From an uncultured Collinsella sp. (GTDB taxonomy: Bacteria > Actinomycetota > Coriobacteriia > Coriobacteriales > Coriobacteriaceae), in contig CABTZA010000121.1 in NCBI GenBank assembly GCA_902489225.1, positions 1 to 5,672 of the forward strand: 5,672 nt of DNA, in the 5' to 3' direction. Below, piece by piece: positions 1 to 5,265 of the stretch; within the stretch, counting starts at the first letter, position 1; every line of letters starts with the position of its first letter. The notes beneath the pieces were generated by a model. It was given only the letters and a program-made list of their open reading frames with translations, was not told the DNA's origin and made no database searches. The position numbers and the translations under genes were made by a program.

Positions 1-14
1 AGCGGCATTAACCA

Positions 15-163
15 GCCCTTTTGCTTGCGCCCGGGAGGGGCGCATATGAAGTTTATCGCGAGTTCCGCACGCAAAGGAAAGCACTAAATGTGCTTTCCTT
101 CTTGCGCAGGACTGTAGAGCAGGAAACTTTACCTGCGGCCCTCCCGGGCGCAAGCAAAAGGGC
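15..163. repeat. 149-bp imperfect palindrome with 25-bp perfect terminal inverted repeats
   Basis: Positions 15-39 and 139-163 are perfect reverse complements over 25 bp (outer end GCCCTTTTGC, inner end CCCGGGAGGG). Inside the arms, pairing resumes at 41-44/134-137, 49-54/124-129, 61-63/111-113, 65-66/109-110 and 70-73/103-106. It ends in an 11-bp perfect hairpin, 74-84/90-100, with a 5-nt loop. Roughly 55-60 pairs are possible, so either strand could fold into one long interrupted hairpin. There is no room for a normal gene. The size and terminal repeats resemble a MITE or an intergenic palindromic repeat, but no target-site duplication is evident beside the arms (left flank ends AACCA, right flank begins GACCC). 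The right arm shares GGG (160-162) and the T-tract with the pnp terminator. The pairing is read directly; the mobile-element interpretation is inference. Confidence 0.75.
46..87 (+). other. possible 13-codon mini-ORF inside the palindrome
   Basis: An ATG at 46-48 opens a frame of 13 codons (MKFIASSARKGKH) ending in TAA at 85-87. A purine-rich GGAGG at 34-38 sits 7 nt before the ATG, which is an excellent ribosome-binding site. The stop codon falls in the loop of the 74-100 hairpin. The SD bases lie in the left arm of the palindrome and would pair with 139-144, so they would be hidden if the arms fold. No promoter is visible in the 45 nt before it, and transcription in this direction would run antisense into pnp. 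I do not recognise the peptide. It may be chance, since GGGAGG is simply part of the repeat arm. Confidence 0.2.
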
Positions 164-184
164 GACCCCTGTACGGAGTCGCCC
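156..184 (-). terminator. intrinsic terminator of pnp
   Basis: On the minus strand GGGCGACUCC (184-175) pairs with GGGGUCGCCC (169-160) around a GUACA loop. This gives a 10-bp stem with one G-U pair, followed directly by UUUU (159-156) and then GCUUG. It lies 25 nt past the pnp stop codon and is a textbook Rho-independent terminator. Its last three stem bases and the U-tract also belong to the right arm of the palindrome at 139-163, so the two folds compete for those bases. Confidence 0.9.
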
Positions 185-209
185 TTGTTGAGCTGCTTAT
201 GTTTAGCTG

Positions 210-2456
210 TTACTCGGCGTCGTGGTGACGGCGGGGCTTGCGGCCTCCGTTGTCGCCGGGACGGCGCGGACGGTCGCTGCGCTCGGAGCGCTCGCGACGC
301 GGACGCTCACGGCGCTGGAAGTGCTCGCCGTCGCCCTCGGAGGCACCCTCAGCGCGAGCAGGGGCCTCGGGCTTATCCAGACGATCGAGCGAGATCTTGC
401 CGCGATCGTCGACCTCGATGACGACGACCTTGACCTCGTCGCCCACGTTGAGGACGTCCTCGACCTTCTCCACGCGGCCCTTGGCGACGCGGGAGATGTG
501 CAGCAGGCCGTCCTTACCGGGCAGCAGGTTGACGAAGGCGCCGAAGGGCTGGATGGAGACCACGCGACCGGTGTACTCCTCACCCGGCTCGGGAACCTTG
601 ATGATGAGTTTGATGCGCTCGACAGCCTGGTCGACGGACTCGCCGGTGCCGCCGACAAAGACGGTGCCGTCCTCCTGGATGTCAACCGAGGCGCCGGTCT
701 CGTCCTGAATGCCGCGAATGACCTTGCCGCCGGAGCCGATGACGTCGCGAATCTTATCGGTCGGAACCTGGATAGAAACGATGCGCGGAGCGGTGCTGCG
801 CGTGGTGTGGCGCGGCTCGGGGATCACATCGAGCATCTTCTGCAGGATGAAGGCGCGACCCTCCTTGGCCTGCTGCAGGGCGCGGGCCAGGATGTCGAAG
901 GTAAGGCCGGTGGCCTTGTTGTCCATCTGCAGAGCGGTGATGCCCTTGGTGGTGCCGGTGACCTTAAAGTCCATGTCGCCCAGGAAGTCCTCGAGACCCT
1001 GGATGTCGGACAGGACCACGGTCTTGCCCTCCTCCTGGATCAGACCCATGGCGATACCGGAGACCGGGCGCTTAATGGGCACGCCGCCGTCCATAAGGGC
1101 GAGCGTGGAACCGCAGGTCGAAGCCATCGAAGACGAACCGTTGGACTCCATGACCTCGGAGACGACGCGGATGGCGTAGGGGAACTCGTTCTCGTCGGGG
1201 AGCACCGGAAGCAGAGCGCGCTCGGCCAGGTTGCCATGGCCGATCTCGCGGCGCTTGGGGCTGCCCATGCGGCCGGTCTCGCCGGTGCAGAACGGCGGGA
1301 AGTTGTAGTGGTGCATGTAGCGCTTGCCCTCGGTGGGCTCGATGGTATCCAGACGCTGGCCCTCGTTGAGCATGCCGAGCGACAGGACGGAGAGCACCTG
1401 GGTCTGGCCGCGCTGGAACAGGCCGGAGCCATGAACGAGCGGCAGGTAGTTGTCCTTCACCATGATGGGGCGGATCTCGTCGGCAGCACGACCGTCGACG
1501 CGCTCGCCAGTCTCGACGACCATGGTGCGCATGGCCTTCTTCTCGAGCTTCTTGAGCGCCACGGGGATCTCGCGCTCCCAAGCGGCCTGCTCCTCCTCGG
1601 TGAACTCGGCGCGGATGGACTCCTTCAGAGCCTCGACCTTACCGATACGGGAGAGCTTGTCGGCGTCGCGAAGGGCTGCAGCCATCTCGTCGTAGTGGGC
1701 GAAGATGCGCTCCTGGACCTCCTCGACGGGCTGGTCGAGCGGGTACTCCTTCTTGACGATGGGGCCGTTAACCTGCTCCCACTCGGCGACGAACTCGTCC
1801 TGAGCCTGGCAGAAAGCAGCAAGGGCCTCCTGGCCAAACTTCATAGCGGCGAGCATGTCGTCCTCGGAGATCTCCTCGGCGCCGGCCTCGACCATCGAGA
1901 TGAAGTCGGCGGATCCGCCCAGCTCCAGGTCCAGATCGGAGTTCTCGCGCTCCTCGTAGGTGGGGTTGACGATAAACTCGCCGGTCTCCACGTTACGGCC
2001 GATGCGCACGCAGGCAAGCGGGCCCTCGAAGGGCACGCCGCCGAGCGTCATGGCCAGGGAGGCACCCATGACGTTGATGACGTCGAAGGGGTTGACCTGG
2101 TCGGCGACGAGCGAGGTAGCGACAATGTGTACCTCGTTGCGGAAGCCGTCCGGGAAGCTCGGGCGAATCGGACGGTCGATCATGCGCGCGGTGAGCGTAG
2201 CCTTCTCACTGGGACGGCCCTCACGCTTGAGGTAGCCACCCGGGATGCGGCCGGCGGCGTACATCTTCTCGTTGAAGTCGACGGTCAGCGGGAAGAAGTC
2301 GTAGTTCTTACGCTCCTTGGAGACGACCACGGTGTCGAGCATCGTGGTGTCACCCTGCTTGACCAGGCAGGCGCCGGTGGCCTGCTTGGCAAGCTCGCCC
2401 GACTCAAAGGTGTAGGTCTTGCCGTACAGCTCAAAGGTCTTGGATACGAGTGTCAT
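210..2456 (-). CDS. pnp: polyribonucleotide nucleotidyltransferase (PNPase)
   Basis: Phosphorolytic 3'-to-5' exoribonuclease that releases nucleoside diphosphates and takes part in mRNA decay and RNA 3'-end trimming; the family forms cytoplasmic trimers. The 748-residue product has the full family order: a first RNase PH domain (about 10-145, with GRIPGGYLKREGRPSE at 69-84), a helical linker (about 245-315), and a second, catalytic RNase PH domain (about 320-550). These are followed by a KH domain (about 564-618, GSGG at 574-577) and an S1 domain (about 626-692). The phosphate-site run NGSSSMAS starts at 439, and the residues equivalent to the E. coli catalytic D486/D492/K494 are D490, D496 and K498. 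The protein is longer than E. coli PNPase (711) because of a basic tail, 711-748, with 13 arginines in 38 residues. The start is fixed by AAGGAG just upstream and by the conserved N-terminus. Identification is secure. Confidence 0.98.
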   Translation of the reverse strand: MTLVSKTFELYGKTYTFESGELAKQATGACLVKQGDTTMLDTVVVSKERKNYDFFPLTVDFNEKMYAAGRIPGGYLKREGRPSEKATLTARMIDRPIRPSFPDGFRNEVHIVATSLVADQVNPFDVINVMGASLAMTLGGVPFEGPLACVRIGRNVETGEFIVNPTYEERENSDLDLELGGSADFISMVEAGAEEISEDDMLAAMKFGQEALAAFCQAQDEFVAEWEQVNGPIVKKEYPLDQPVEEVQERIFAHYDEMAAALRDADKLSRIGKVEALKESIRAEFTEEEQAAWEREIPVALKKLEKKAMRTMVVETGERVDGRAADEIRPIMVKDNYLPLVHGSGLFQRGQTQVLSVLSLGMLNEGQRLDTIEPTEGKRYMHHYNFPPFCTGETGRMGSPKRREIGHGNLAERALLPVLPDENEFPYAIRVVSEVMESNGSSSMASTCGSTLALMDGGVPIKRPVSGIAMGLIQEEGKTVVLSDIQGLEDFLGDMDFKVTGTTKGITALQMDNKATGLTFDILARALQQAKEGRAFILQKMLDVIPEPRHTTRSTAPRIVSIQVPTDKIRDVIGSGGKVIRGIQDETGASVDIQEDGTVFVGGTGESVDQAVERIKLIIKVPEPGEEYTGRVVSIQPFGAFVNLLPGKDGLLHISRVAKGRVEKVEDVLNVGDEVKVVVIEVDDRGKISLDRLDKPEAPARAEGASEGDGEHFQRRERPRRERSERSDRPRRPGDNGGRKPRRHHDAE

Positions 2457-2459
2457 TGT

Positions 2460-2466
2460 TCTCCTT
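2460..2466 (-). promoter_or_regulatory. ribosome-binding site of pnp
   Basis: The minus strand reads AAGGAGA, a strong Shine-Dalgarno match, immediately ahead of ACA-ATG. It supports the ATG at 2454-2456 as the start. The site lies just 3' of the base of the leader hairpin at 2470-2492, so folding or processing of that stem could affect access to it. Confidence 0.8.
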
Positions 2467-2469
2467 TAC

Positions 2470-2540
2470 CCCGCAGACCCCTTGCCTGCGGGCTTCTCAT
2501 GTGACGCGGGCCCCCTGCCCCCGCCACGCTTCAGAGCGTG
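2470..2540 (-). promoter_or_regulatory. structured 5' leader of pnp (tandem hairpins)
   Basis: The 149-nt gap between rpsO and pnp is rich in stems. In transcription order these are CACGCU/AGCGUG (2540-2535 with 2530-2525, CUGA loop), a possible GCGGG/CCCGC stem (2524-2520 with 2510-2506), and CCCGCAG/CUGCGGG (2492-2486 with 2476-2470, 9-nt loop). The last ends 3 nt before the Shine-Dalgarno region. In E. coli, PNPase represses its own synthesis by acting on an RNase III-processed leader stem, so a leader role here is plausible by analogy; only the stems are seen. I see no convincing -35/-10 pair after the rpsO terminator, so pnp may depend on read-through or on a promoter I cannot recognise. 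Confidence 0.5.
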
Positions 2541-2555
2541 ATTGTTCGCGCCCTT

Positions 2556-2591
2556 ACACAAAAAGAGCGCCCCGCTGCGCAGGACGCTCTT
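2556..2591 (-). terminator. intrinsic terminator after rpsO
   Basis: On the minus strand AAGAGCGUCC (2591-2582) pairs with a GGGCGCUCUU arm ending at 2563. The 10-bp stem includes one U-G pair, the loop is GC-rich, and the U-run (2564-2560, partly in the stem) is followed by GUGU. It begins 14 nt past the rpsO stop codon and separates rpsO from pnp, much like the terminator between rpsO and pnp in E. coli. Some read-through into pnp is expected by analogy but cannot be judged from the sequence. Confidence 0.88.
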
Positions 2592-2605
2592 AGCATGTAC
2601 AAATC

Positions 2606-2884
2606 CTACTGGATGTTGTCGCGGATGCCCAGAGCCTTGATGAGCTCACGGTACTCGACGATGTCGTTCTTCTTGATGTAGGAGAGAAGACGACGACGAC
2701 GGCCGACGAGCATGAGCAGGCCACGACGGGTGTGGAAGTCCTTCTGGTGGGACTTCATGTGCTCGGTCAGCTCCTTGATGCGCTCGGACAGGATGGCGAC
2801 CTGAACCTTGGGGTTGCCGGTGTCGACCGGGGTGTTACCGAACTGGGCAGTCAGCTCCGCCTTGCGCTCTTTGGAAACAGTCAT
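2606..2884 (-). CDS. rpsO: 30S ribosomal protein S15 (uS15)
   Basis: Primary-binding protein of the 30S subunit that recognises the central domain of 16S rRNA and nucleates platform assembly. The 92-residue product covers the whole family (E. coli 89). It shows DTGNPKVQVA at 21-30, HMKSHQKDFHTRRGLL at 42-57 with the rRNA-contacting residues H42, D49 and T52 (E. coli H41, D48, S51), and a basic RRRRLLSYIKK stretch at 62-72. The frame stays open upstream to an ATG at 2999-3001. The ATG at 2882-2884 is preferred because it gives the normal family length and follows AAAGGUGA at a suitable distance; the 39 extra residues do not look like S15. It has its own terminator downstream and a likely promoter in the gap after recO. 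The pairing with pnp downstream is widespread in bacteria. Confidence 0.97.
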   Translation of the reverse strand: MTVSKERKAELTAQFGNTPVDTGNPKVQVAILSERIKELTEHMKSHQKDFHTRRGLLMLVGRRRRLLSYIKKNDIVEYRELIKALGIRDNIQ

Positions 2885-2888
2885 TGTT

Positions 2889-2930
2889 TCACCTTTCGTT
2901 TTACGTCGCCCGCGGGCGACTCGATTCGCC
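2889..2930 (-). promoter_or_regulatory. rpsO leader: ribosome-binding site and competing stems
   Basis: The Shine-Dalgarno AAAGGUGA lies at 2896-2889, five nt before the ATG. Upstream is a perfect palindrome, GUCGCC-CGCG-GGCGAC (2920-2905). Its UCGCC half (2919-2915) can instead pair with GGCGA at 2930-2926 around a 6-nt loop, so two stems are mutually exclusive. Ribosomal protein S15 represses its own mRNA through leader structures in several bacteria, with differing folds, so this leader is a reasonable candidate for such control. The pairings are read from sequence; the regulatory role is inference. Confidence 0.4.
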
Positions 2931-2989
2931 TCGGACTGGGAAGCCGCCGGTGGAGCGAGCAACCAAGGTCGAGGTACCAACAGGTCGGC

Positions 2990-2998
2990 ATGATACCA
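2990..2998 (-). promoter_or_regulatory. candidate extended -10 promoter for rpsO
   Basis: The minus strand reads TGGTATCAT, matching the extended -10 pattern TGnTATnAT (five of six matches to TATAAT). A start site would be near 2983, giving a leader of roughly 100 nt. The -35 position (GCGCAG at 17-nt spacing) is poor, which the TG extension could offset. It begins 25 nt after the recO stop codon, and I see no intrinsic terminator between recO and rpsO. rpsO may therefore be served by both this promoter and read-through. Confidence 0.45.
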
Positions 2999-3022
2999 CA
3001 AGCAGCCCGCGCCTGCGCATCA

Positions 3023-3772
3023 TCACCGACCCAACATGAATTCCATCGCACGGAGGCGTTGATCGGTGTGCGTCGCAGCCCACACATGCGAAAGCCCGAG
3101 CAGGAATGCCGCCGTATGCGGGTCGATTCGCTCGGCCATGAGCGCATCGAAGGTCATGGACATGAGGGCGCGCAGCCATGCGGTCTCACCGGTCGACACC
3201 AGTTCGGCACCTGGAACGCTCGACGCGCACGACCCGCACATGAGACCGCCCGCCTGGGGTGAAAAATACGACAGCATGGGGTCTCCGCACAGCACGCAGG
3301 CCGAAAAATCGGGTCGATAGCCAACGTGCGACAGCAGCTTAAAGACATATGCCGCCACAAGTAGGTCCATATGCGCCGTGTCAAGCCCGCTGCCCACCAG
3401 GGCAAGCGCTCGCTGCGTGATGGCAAAGGTAAACGGGTCCTCGGCGTCCTCGAACGAGCACACGCGCGCAACCTCGGCGATCGCGCTTGCGGCGCAGGTC
3501 GTCTCGTAATCGGGCGCAGCGCCGAGCGGCGCCTCCATAAGCTCGGCCTGGGAAACCACGTCGAGTGACCGTCCATGTGCGAGCAGCATATCGACCGTAC
3601 AGAACAGCTCGCAGCGCGCAGCCAGGCGTCCGCCGGGTTTGCGGGCGCCCTTTGCCACGGCACGAACCTGCCGCCCCCGCTCGTCAAGCATCGTCAAGAT
3701 CAGGTCGGTCTCTTTGAGCTTCGTCTTGTCGAGGACGAGCACCTTGGTGCGATATGTCCGGGAGCCTGCCAT
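3023..3772 (-). CDS. recO: DNA repair protein RecO
   Basis: Recombination mediator of the RecF pathway. With RecR it helps load RecA onto SSB-coated single-stranded DNA at gaps, and it anneals complementary strands. The 249-residue product has the usual length and layout. The N-terminal OB-fold domain (about 5-80) contains the characteristic VAKGARKPGGRLAARCELF stretch (39-57). A helical C-terminal domain follows, with a four-cysteine zinc-type site: C159-x2-C162 and C179-x2-C182. That site is present in many RecO proteins and absent from others such as E. coli. The ATG at 3770-3772 fits the conserved N-terminus and sits 15 nt after the era stop. Era-recO adjacency is common in bacteria and supports the call. 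Confidence 0.95.
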   Translation of the reverse strand: MAGSRTYRTKVLVLDKTKLKETDLILTMLDERGRQVRAVAKGARKPGGRLAARCELFCTVDMLLAHGRSLDVVSQAELMEAPLGAAPDYETTCAASAIAEVARVCSFEDAEDPFTFAITQRALALVGSGLDTAHMDLLVAAYVFKLLSHVGYRPDFSACVLCGDPMLSYFSPQAGGLMCGSCASSVPGAELVSTGETAWLRALMSMTFDALMAERIDPHTAAFLLGLSHVWAATHTDQRLRAMEFMLGR

Positions 3773-3784
3773 GCGCGCCGCGCG

Positions 3785-3790
3785 TCCTTA
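3785..3790 (-). promoter_or_regulatory. ribosome-binding site of recO overlapping the era stop codon
   Basis: The era stop TAA is part of TAAGGA, giving AAGGA as the Shine-Dalgarno sequence. The 12 nt between it and the recO ATG (CGCGCGGCGCGC) are entirely G and C. The spacing is on the long side, and the all-GC spacer could fold weakly. The overlap suggests that ribosomes finishing era help start recO. Confidence 0.6.
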
Positions 3791-4864
3791 GTCCTCGGCG
3801 TTGTAGCCAAAGCGGCGAATCTGGGCCTCGTCGTCACGCCAGCCGGCCTTGACCTTCACGTCCAGCTCCAAAAAGACCTGCGTGCCAAAAATGCGTTCAA
3901 GATCGCGTCGGGCGTCGATACCGATATGCTTGATCATCTCGCCGCCCTTGCCGATGATGATGCCCTTTTGGCCCTCGCGCTCGACGTAAATGGTGGCGTG
4001 CACGCGCAGCACCTTCTTGGTCTGCTCGAGCGCATCGCAGATCACGCCAACGGAGTGCGGAATCTCATCACGGGTGCGGCGCAAGACCTTCTCGCGCACA
4101 AACTCGGCAACGAGCGTCTCATCAGAAGCGTCAGTACCCATGTCCTCGGGGAACCAACGCGGACCCTCAGGCAAAAAGTGCGCAACGGTCTCTATAAAGG
4201 CATCGACGTTGAAGTTCTTAACCGACGACGTCACAATCTCGTCGTCATATTCCATAAGCTCGTGGGCAGCCTTAAGCTGCTCCATGACCTGTGCGGGGTC
4301 GGCCTCATCGGCCTTGGTGAGCACCAGGACCTTCTTGCAACGAGCGCATCTGACACGCTCGGCAACCCAGGCGTCTCCCCTGCCGATGGGCTTGGTGGCA
4401 TCAATCAAAAACGCGACGACGTCGACATCGTTCAACTCGAACAGTGCGCTCTTGTTGAGCTCGGACCCCAGGCCGTCCTTGGGCTTATGAATACCCGGGG
4501 TATCGACAAAGACCAGCTGGTAGCCGGGACGGTTGACGACGGCGCGCATGCGACGGCGGGTCGTCTGTGCCACCGGCGAGGTGATGGCGACCTTTTTGCC
4601 ATAGCAGGCGTTGAGCAGCGTGGACTTGCCGGCGTTGGGGCGTCCGACCAGGGCTACGAAGCCGCTGCGAAAACCGGGTTCAACGTCGCCAAAGCCCGCG
4701 AGGCTATCGTCCTCGTCGCACAGGGCGTCGAGCTCCTCGTCGCTCATGCCCTCAAACGGATCGAATTCCTCGACTTCCTCGTATGCTTCGGCCGCTTCGG
4801 CATCCGCCGCATCCAGGACCTCGTCGTCCAAAATTTCATCGATAGGCTGCATAGTGTCGGACAT
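3788..4864 (-). CDS. era: GTPase Era with acidic N-terminal extension
   Basis: Essential-type GTPase that binds the 3' end of 16S rRNA and acts in 30S assembly, linking ribosome maturation to growth. All motifs are present: G1 GRPNAGKS (74-81), switch-region TTRRR (101-105), G3 DTPG (121-124), G4 TKAD (183-186, where E. coli has NKVD) and G5 SSV (213-215). A C-terminal KH domain follows with GKGG at 305-308. The protein has 358 residues against about 300 in E. coli because of an N-terminal extension, residues 1-65. That segment holds 26 Asp/Glu and no Lys or Arg, and is probably disordered. Its start is supported by AAAGGGA 5 nt upstream; the internal Met40 has GAGG only 2 nt away, which is a poor spacing. 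The CxxC pair C173/C176 is unusual. Function is secure; the role of the extension is unknown. Confidence 0.96.
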   Translation of the reverse strand: MSDTMQPIDEILDDEVLDAADAEAAEAYEEVEEFDPFEGMSDEELDALCDEDDSLAGFGDVEPGFRSGFVALVGRPNAGKSTLLNACYGKKVAITSPVAQTTRRRMRAVVNRPGYQLVFVDTPGIHKPKDGLGSELNKSALFELNDVDVVAFLIDATKPIGRGDAWVAERVRCARCKKVLVLTKADEADPAQVMEQLKAAHELMEYDDEIVTSSVKNFNVDAFIETVAHFLPEGPRWFPEDMGTDASDETLVAEFVREKVLRRTRDEIPHSVGVICDALEQTKKVLRVHATIYVEREGQKGIIIGKGGEMIKHIGIDARRDLERIFGTQVFLELDVKVKAGWRDDEAQIRRFGYNAED

Positions 4865-4869
4865 GAAAA

Positions 4870-4876
4870 TCCCTTT
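4870..4876 (-). promoter_or_regulatory. ribosome-binding site that sets the era start
   Basis: AAAGGGA starts directly after the dgkA TAG stop and is followed by TTTTC-ATG. It supports translation of the full acidic N-terminal extension of Era instead of initiation at the internal Met40 codon (4745-4747). Confidence 0.7.
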
Positions 4877-5254
4877 CTAGATAAAGCCGAGCGCGTGGGC
4901 AAATACCAGCAAGCCCACAATCGCGGCGGTGATGGAAAGAACGTATACGGAGGCGGCGGCGATATCCTTCGCGCGCTTTGCCAGCGGATGGAGCTCCTGG
5001 GTCGCCAGATCGACAATCGCCTCCATGGCGGTGTTGCATAGCTCGCCGTGAATCACCAGGCCACAACAGATGATAATCGTGGCCCACTCGGCAATGTCGA
5101 GCCCCACGATGCAGCCGGCAATGACGGTGCACACGCCCGCAACGAGCATGACCTTCATATTGCGCTCGGTCTTGACGGTGGTGACGAAGCCCTCCATGGC
5201 GTAGGAGAACGACTTTAAGAAGGACGGATGGTCCTTGTTCGATCCGGGAATCAT
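4877..5254 (-). CDS. dgkA: diacylglycerol kinase / undecaprenol kinase family protein
   Basis: Small integral-membrane lipid kinase. Family members phosphorylate diacylglycerol (E. coli DgkA) or, in Gram-positives, mainly undecaprenol, to regenerate the lipid carrier for cell-wall synthesis. The 125-residue product has the amphipathic N-terminal segment ending in KTERNMK (28-34) and three likely membrane helices (about 35-51, 55-69 and 99-122). The signature GELCNTAMEAIVDL is at 70-83, with E71, N74 and E78 at the active-site positions, followed by HPLAKRAKDIAAA (89-101). AGGAG 6 nt before the ATG fixes the start and overlaps the ybeY stop. In this Gram-positive context undecaprenol is the more likely substrate, but sequence alone does not decide it. 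A cytidine deaminase gene (cdd), found between dgkA and era in Bacillus, is absent here. Confidence 0.93.
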   Translation of the reverse strand: MIPGSNKDHPSFLKSFSYAMEGFVTTVKTERNMKVMLVAGVCTVIAGCIVGLDIAEWATIIICCGLVIHGELCNTAMEAIVDLATQELHPLAKRAKDIAAASVYVLSITAAIVGLLVFAHALGFI

Positions 5255-5260
5255 AGACGG

Positions 5261-5265
5261 CTCCT
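5261..5265 (-). promoter_or_regulatory. ribosome-binding site of dgkA overlapping the ybeY stop codon
   Basis: The ybeY stop is part of TAGGAG, so its last bases form the Shine-Dalgarno AGGAG for dgkA, 6 nt before the ATG. This indicates closely linked translation of the two genes. Confidence 0.75.

Noticed and set aside
1..45. minus-strand open frame from an ATG at 45 running off the left edge
   Set aside because: It has only 15 codons in view, lies within the palindrome arm, lacks a visible ribosome-binding site, and follows the pnp terminator.
222..2504. 760-codon plus-strand open frame antisense to pnp
   Set aside because: It is the complement of a strongly conserved gene in GC-rich DNA, its product is a Leu/Ala/Gly/Asp-rich low-complexity sequence with no recognisable domain, and pnp explains the region fully.
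2506..2524. G-runs in the pnp leader as a G-quadruplex
   Set aside because: There are only two long G-runs close together, and the bases pair better in a simple hairpin.
2582..2625. weak -35/-10-like pair (TGGGCA and TAGGAT) near the rpsO stop as a pnp promoter
   Set aside because: Each box matches only four of six bases, and transcripts would run straight into the strong terminator at 2556-2591.
2885..3001. 39-residue N-terminal extension of S15 from an upstream ATG
   Set aside because: The internal ATG at 2882-2884 has a proper ribosome-binding site and gives the normal S15 length. The extra residues overlap the candidate promoter and leader.
3575..5041. 488-codon plus-strand open frame antisense to recO, era and dgkA
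   Set aside because: It crosses three well-identified minus-strand genes, shows no family motif, and follows from codon bias on the coding strand.
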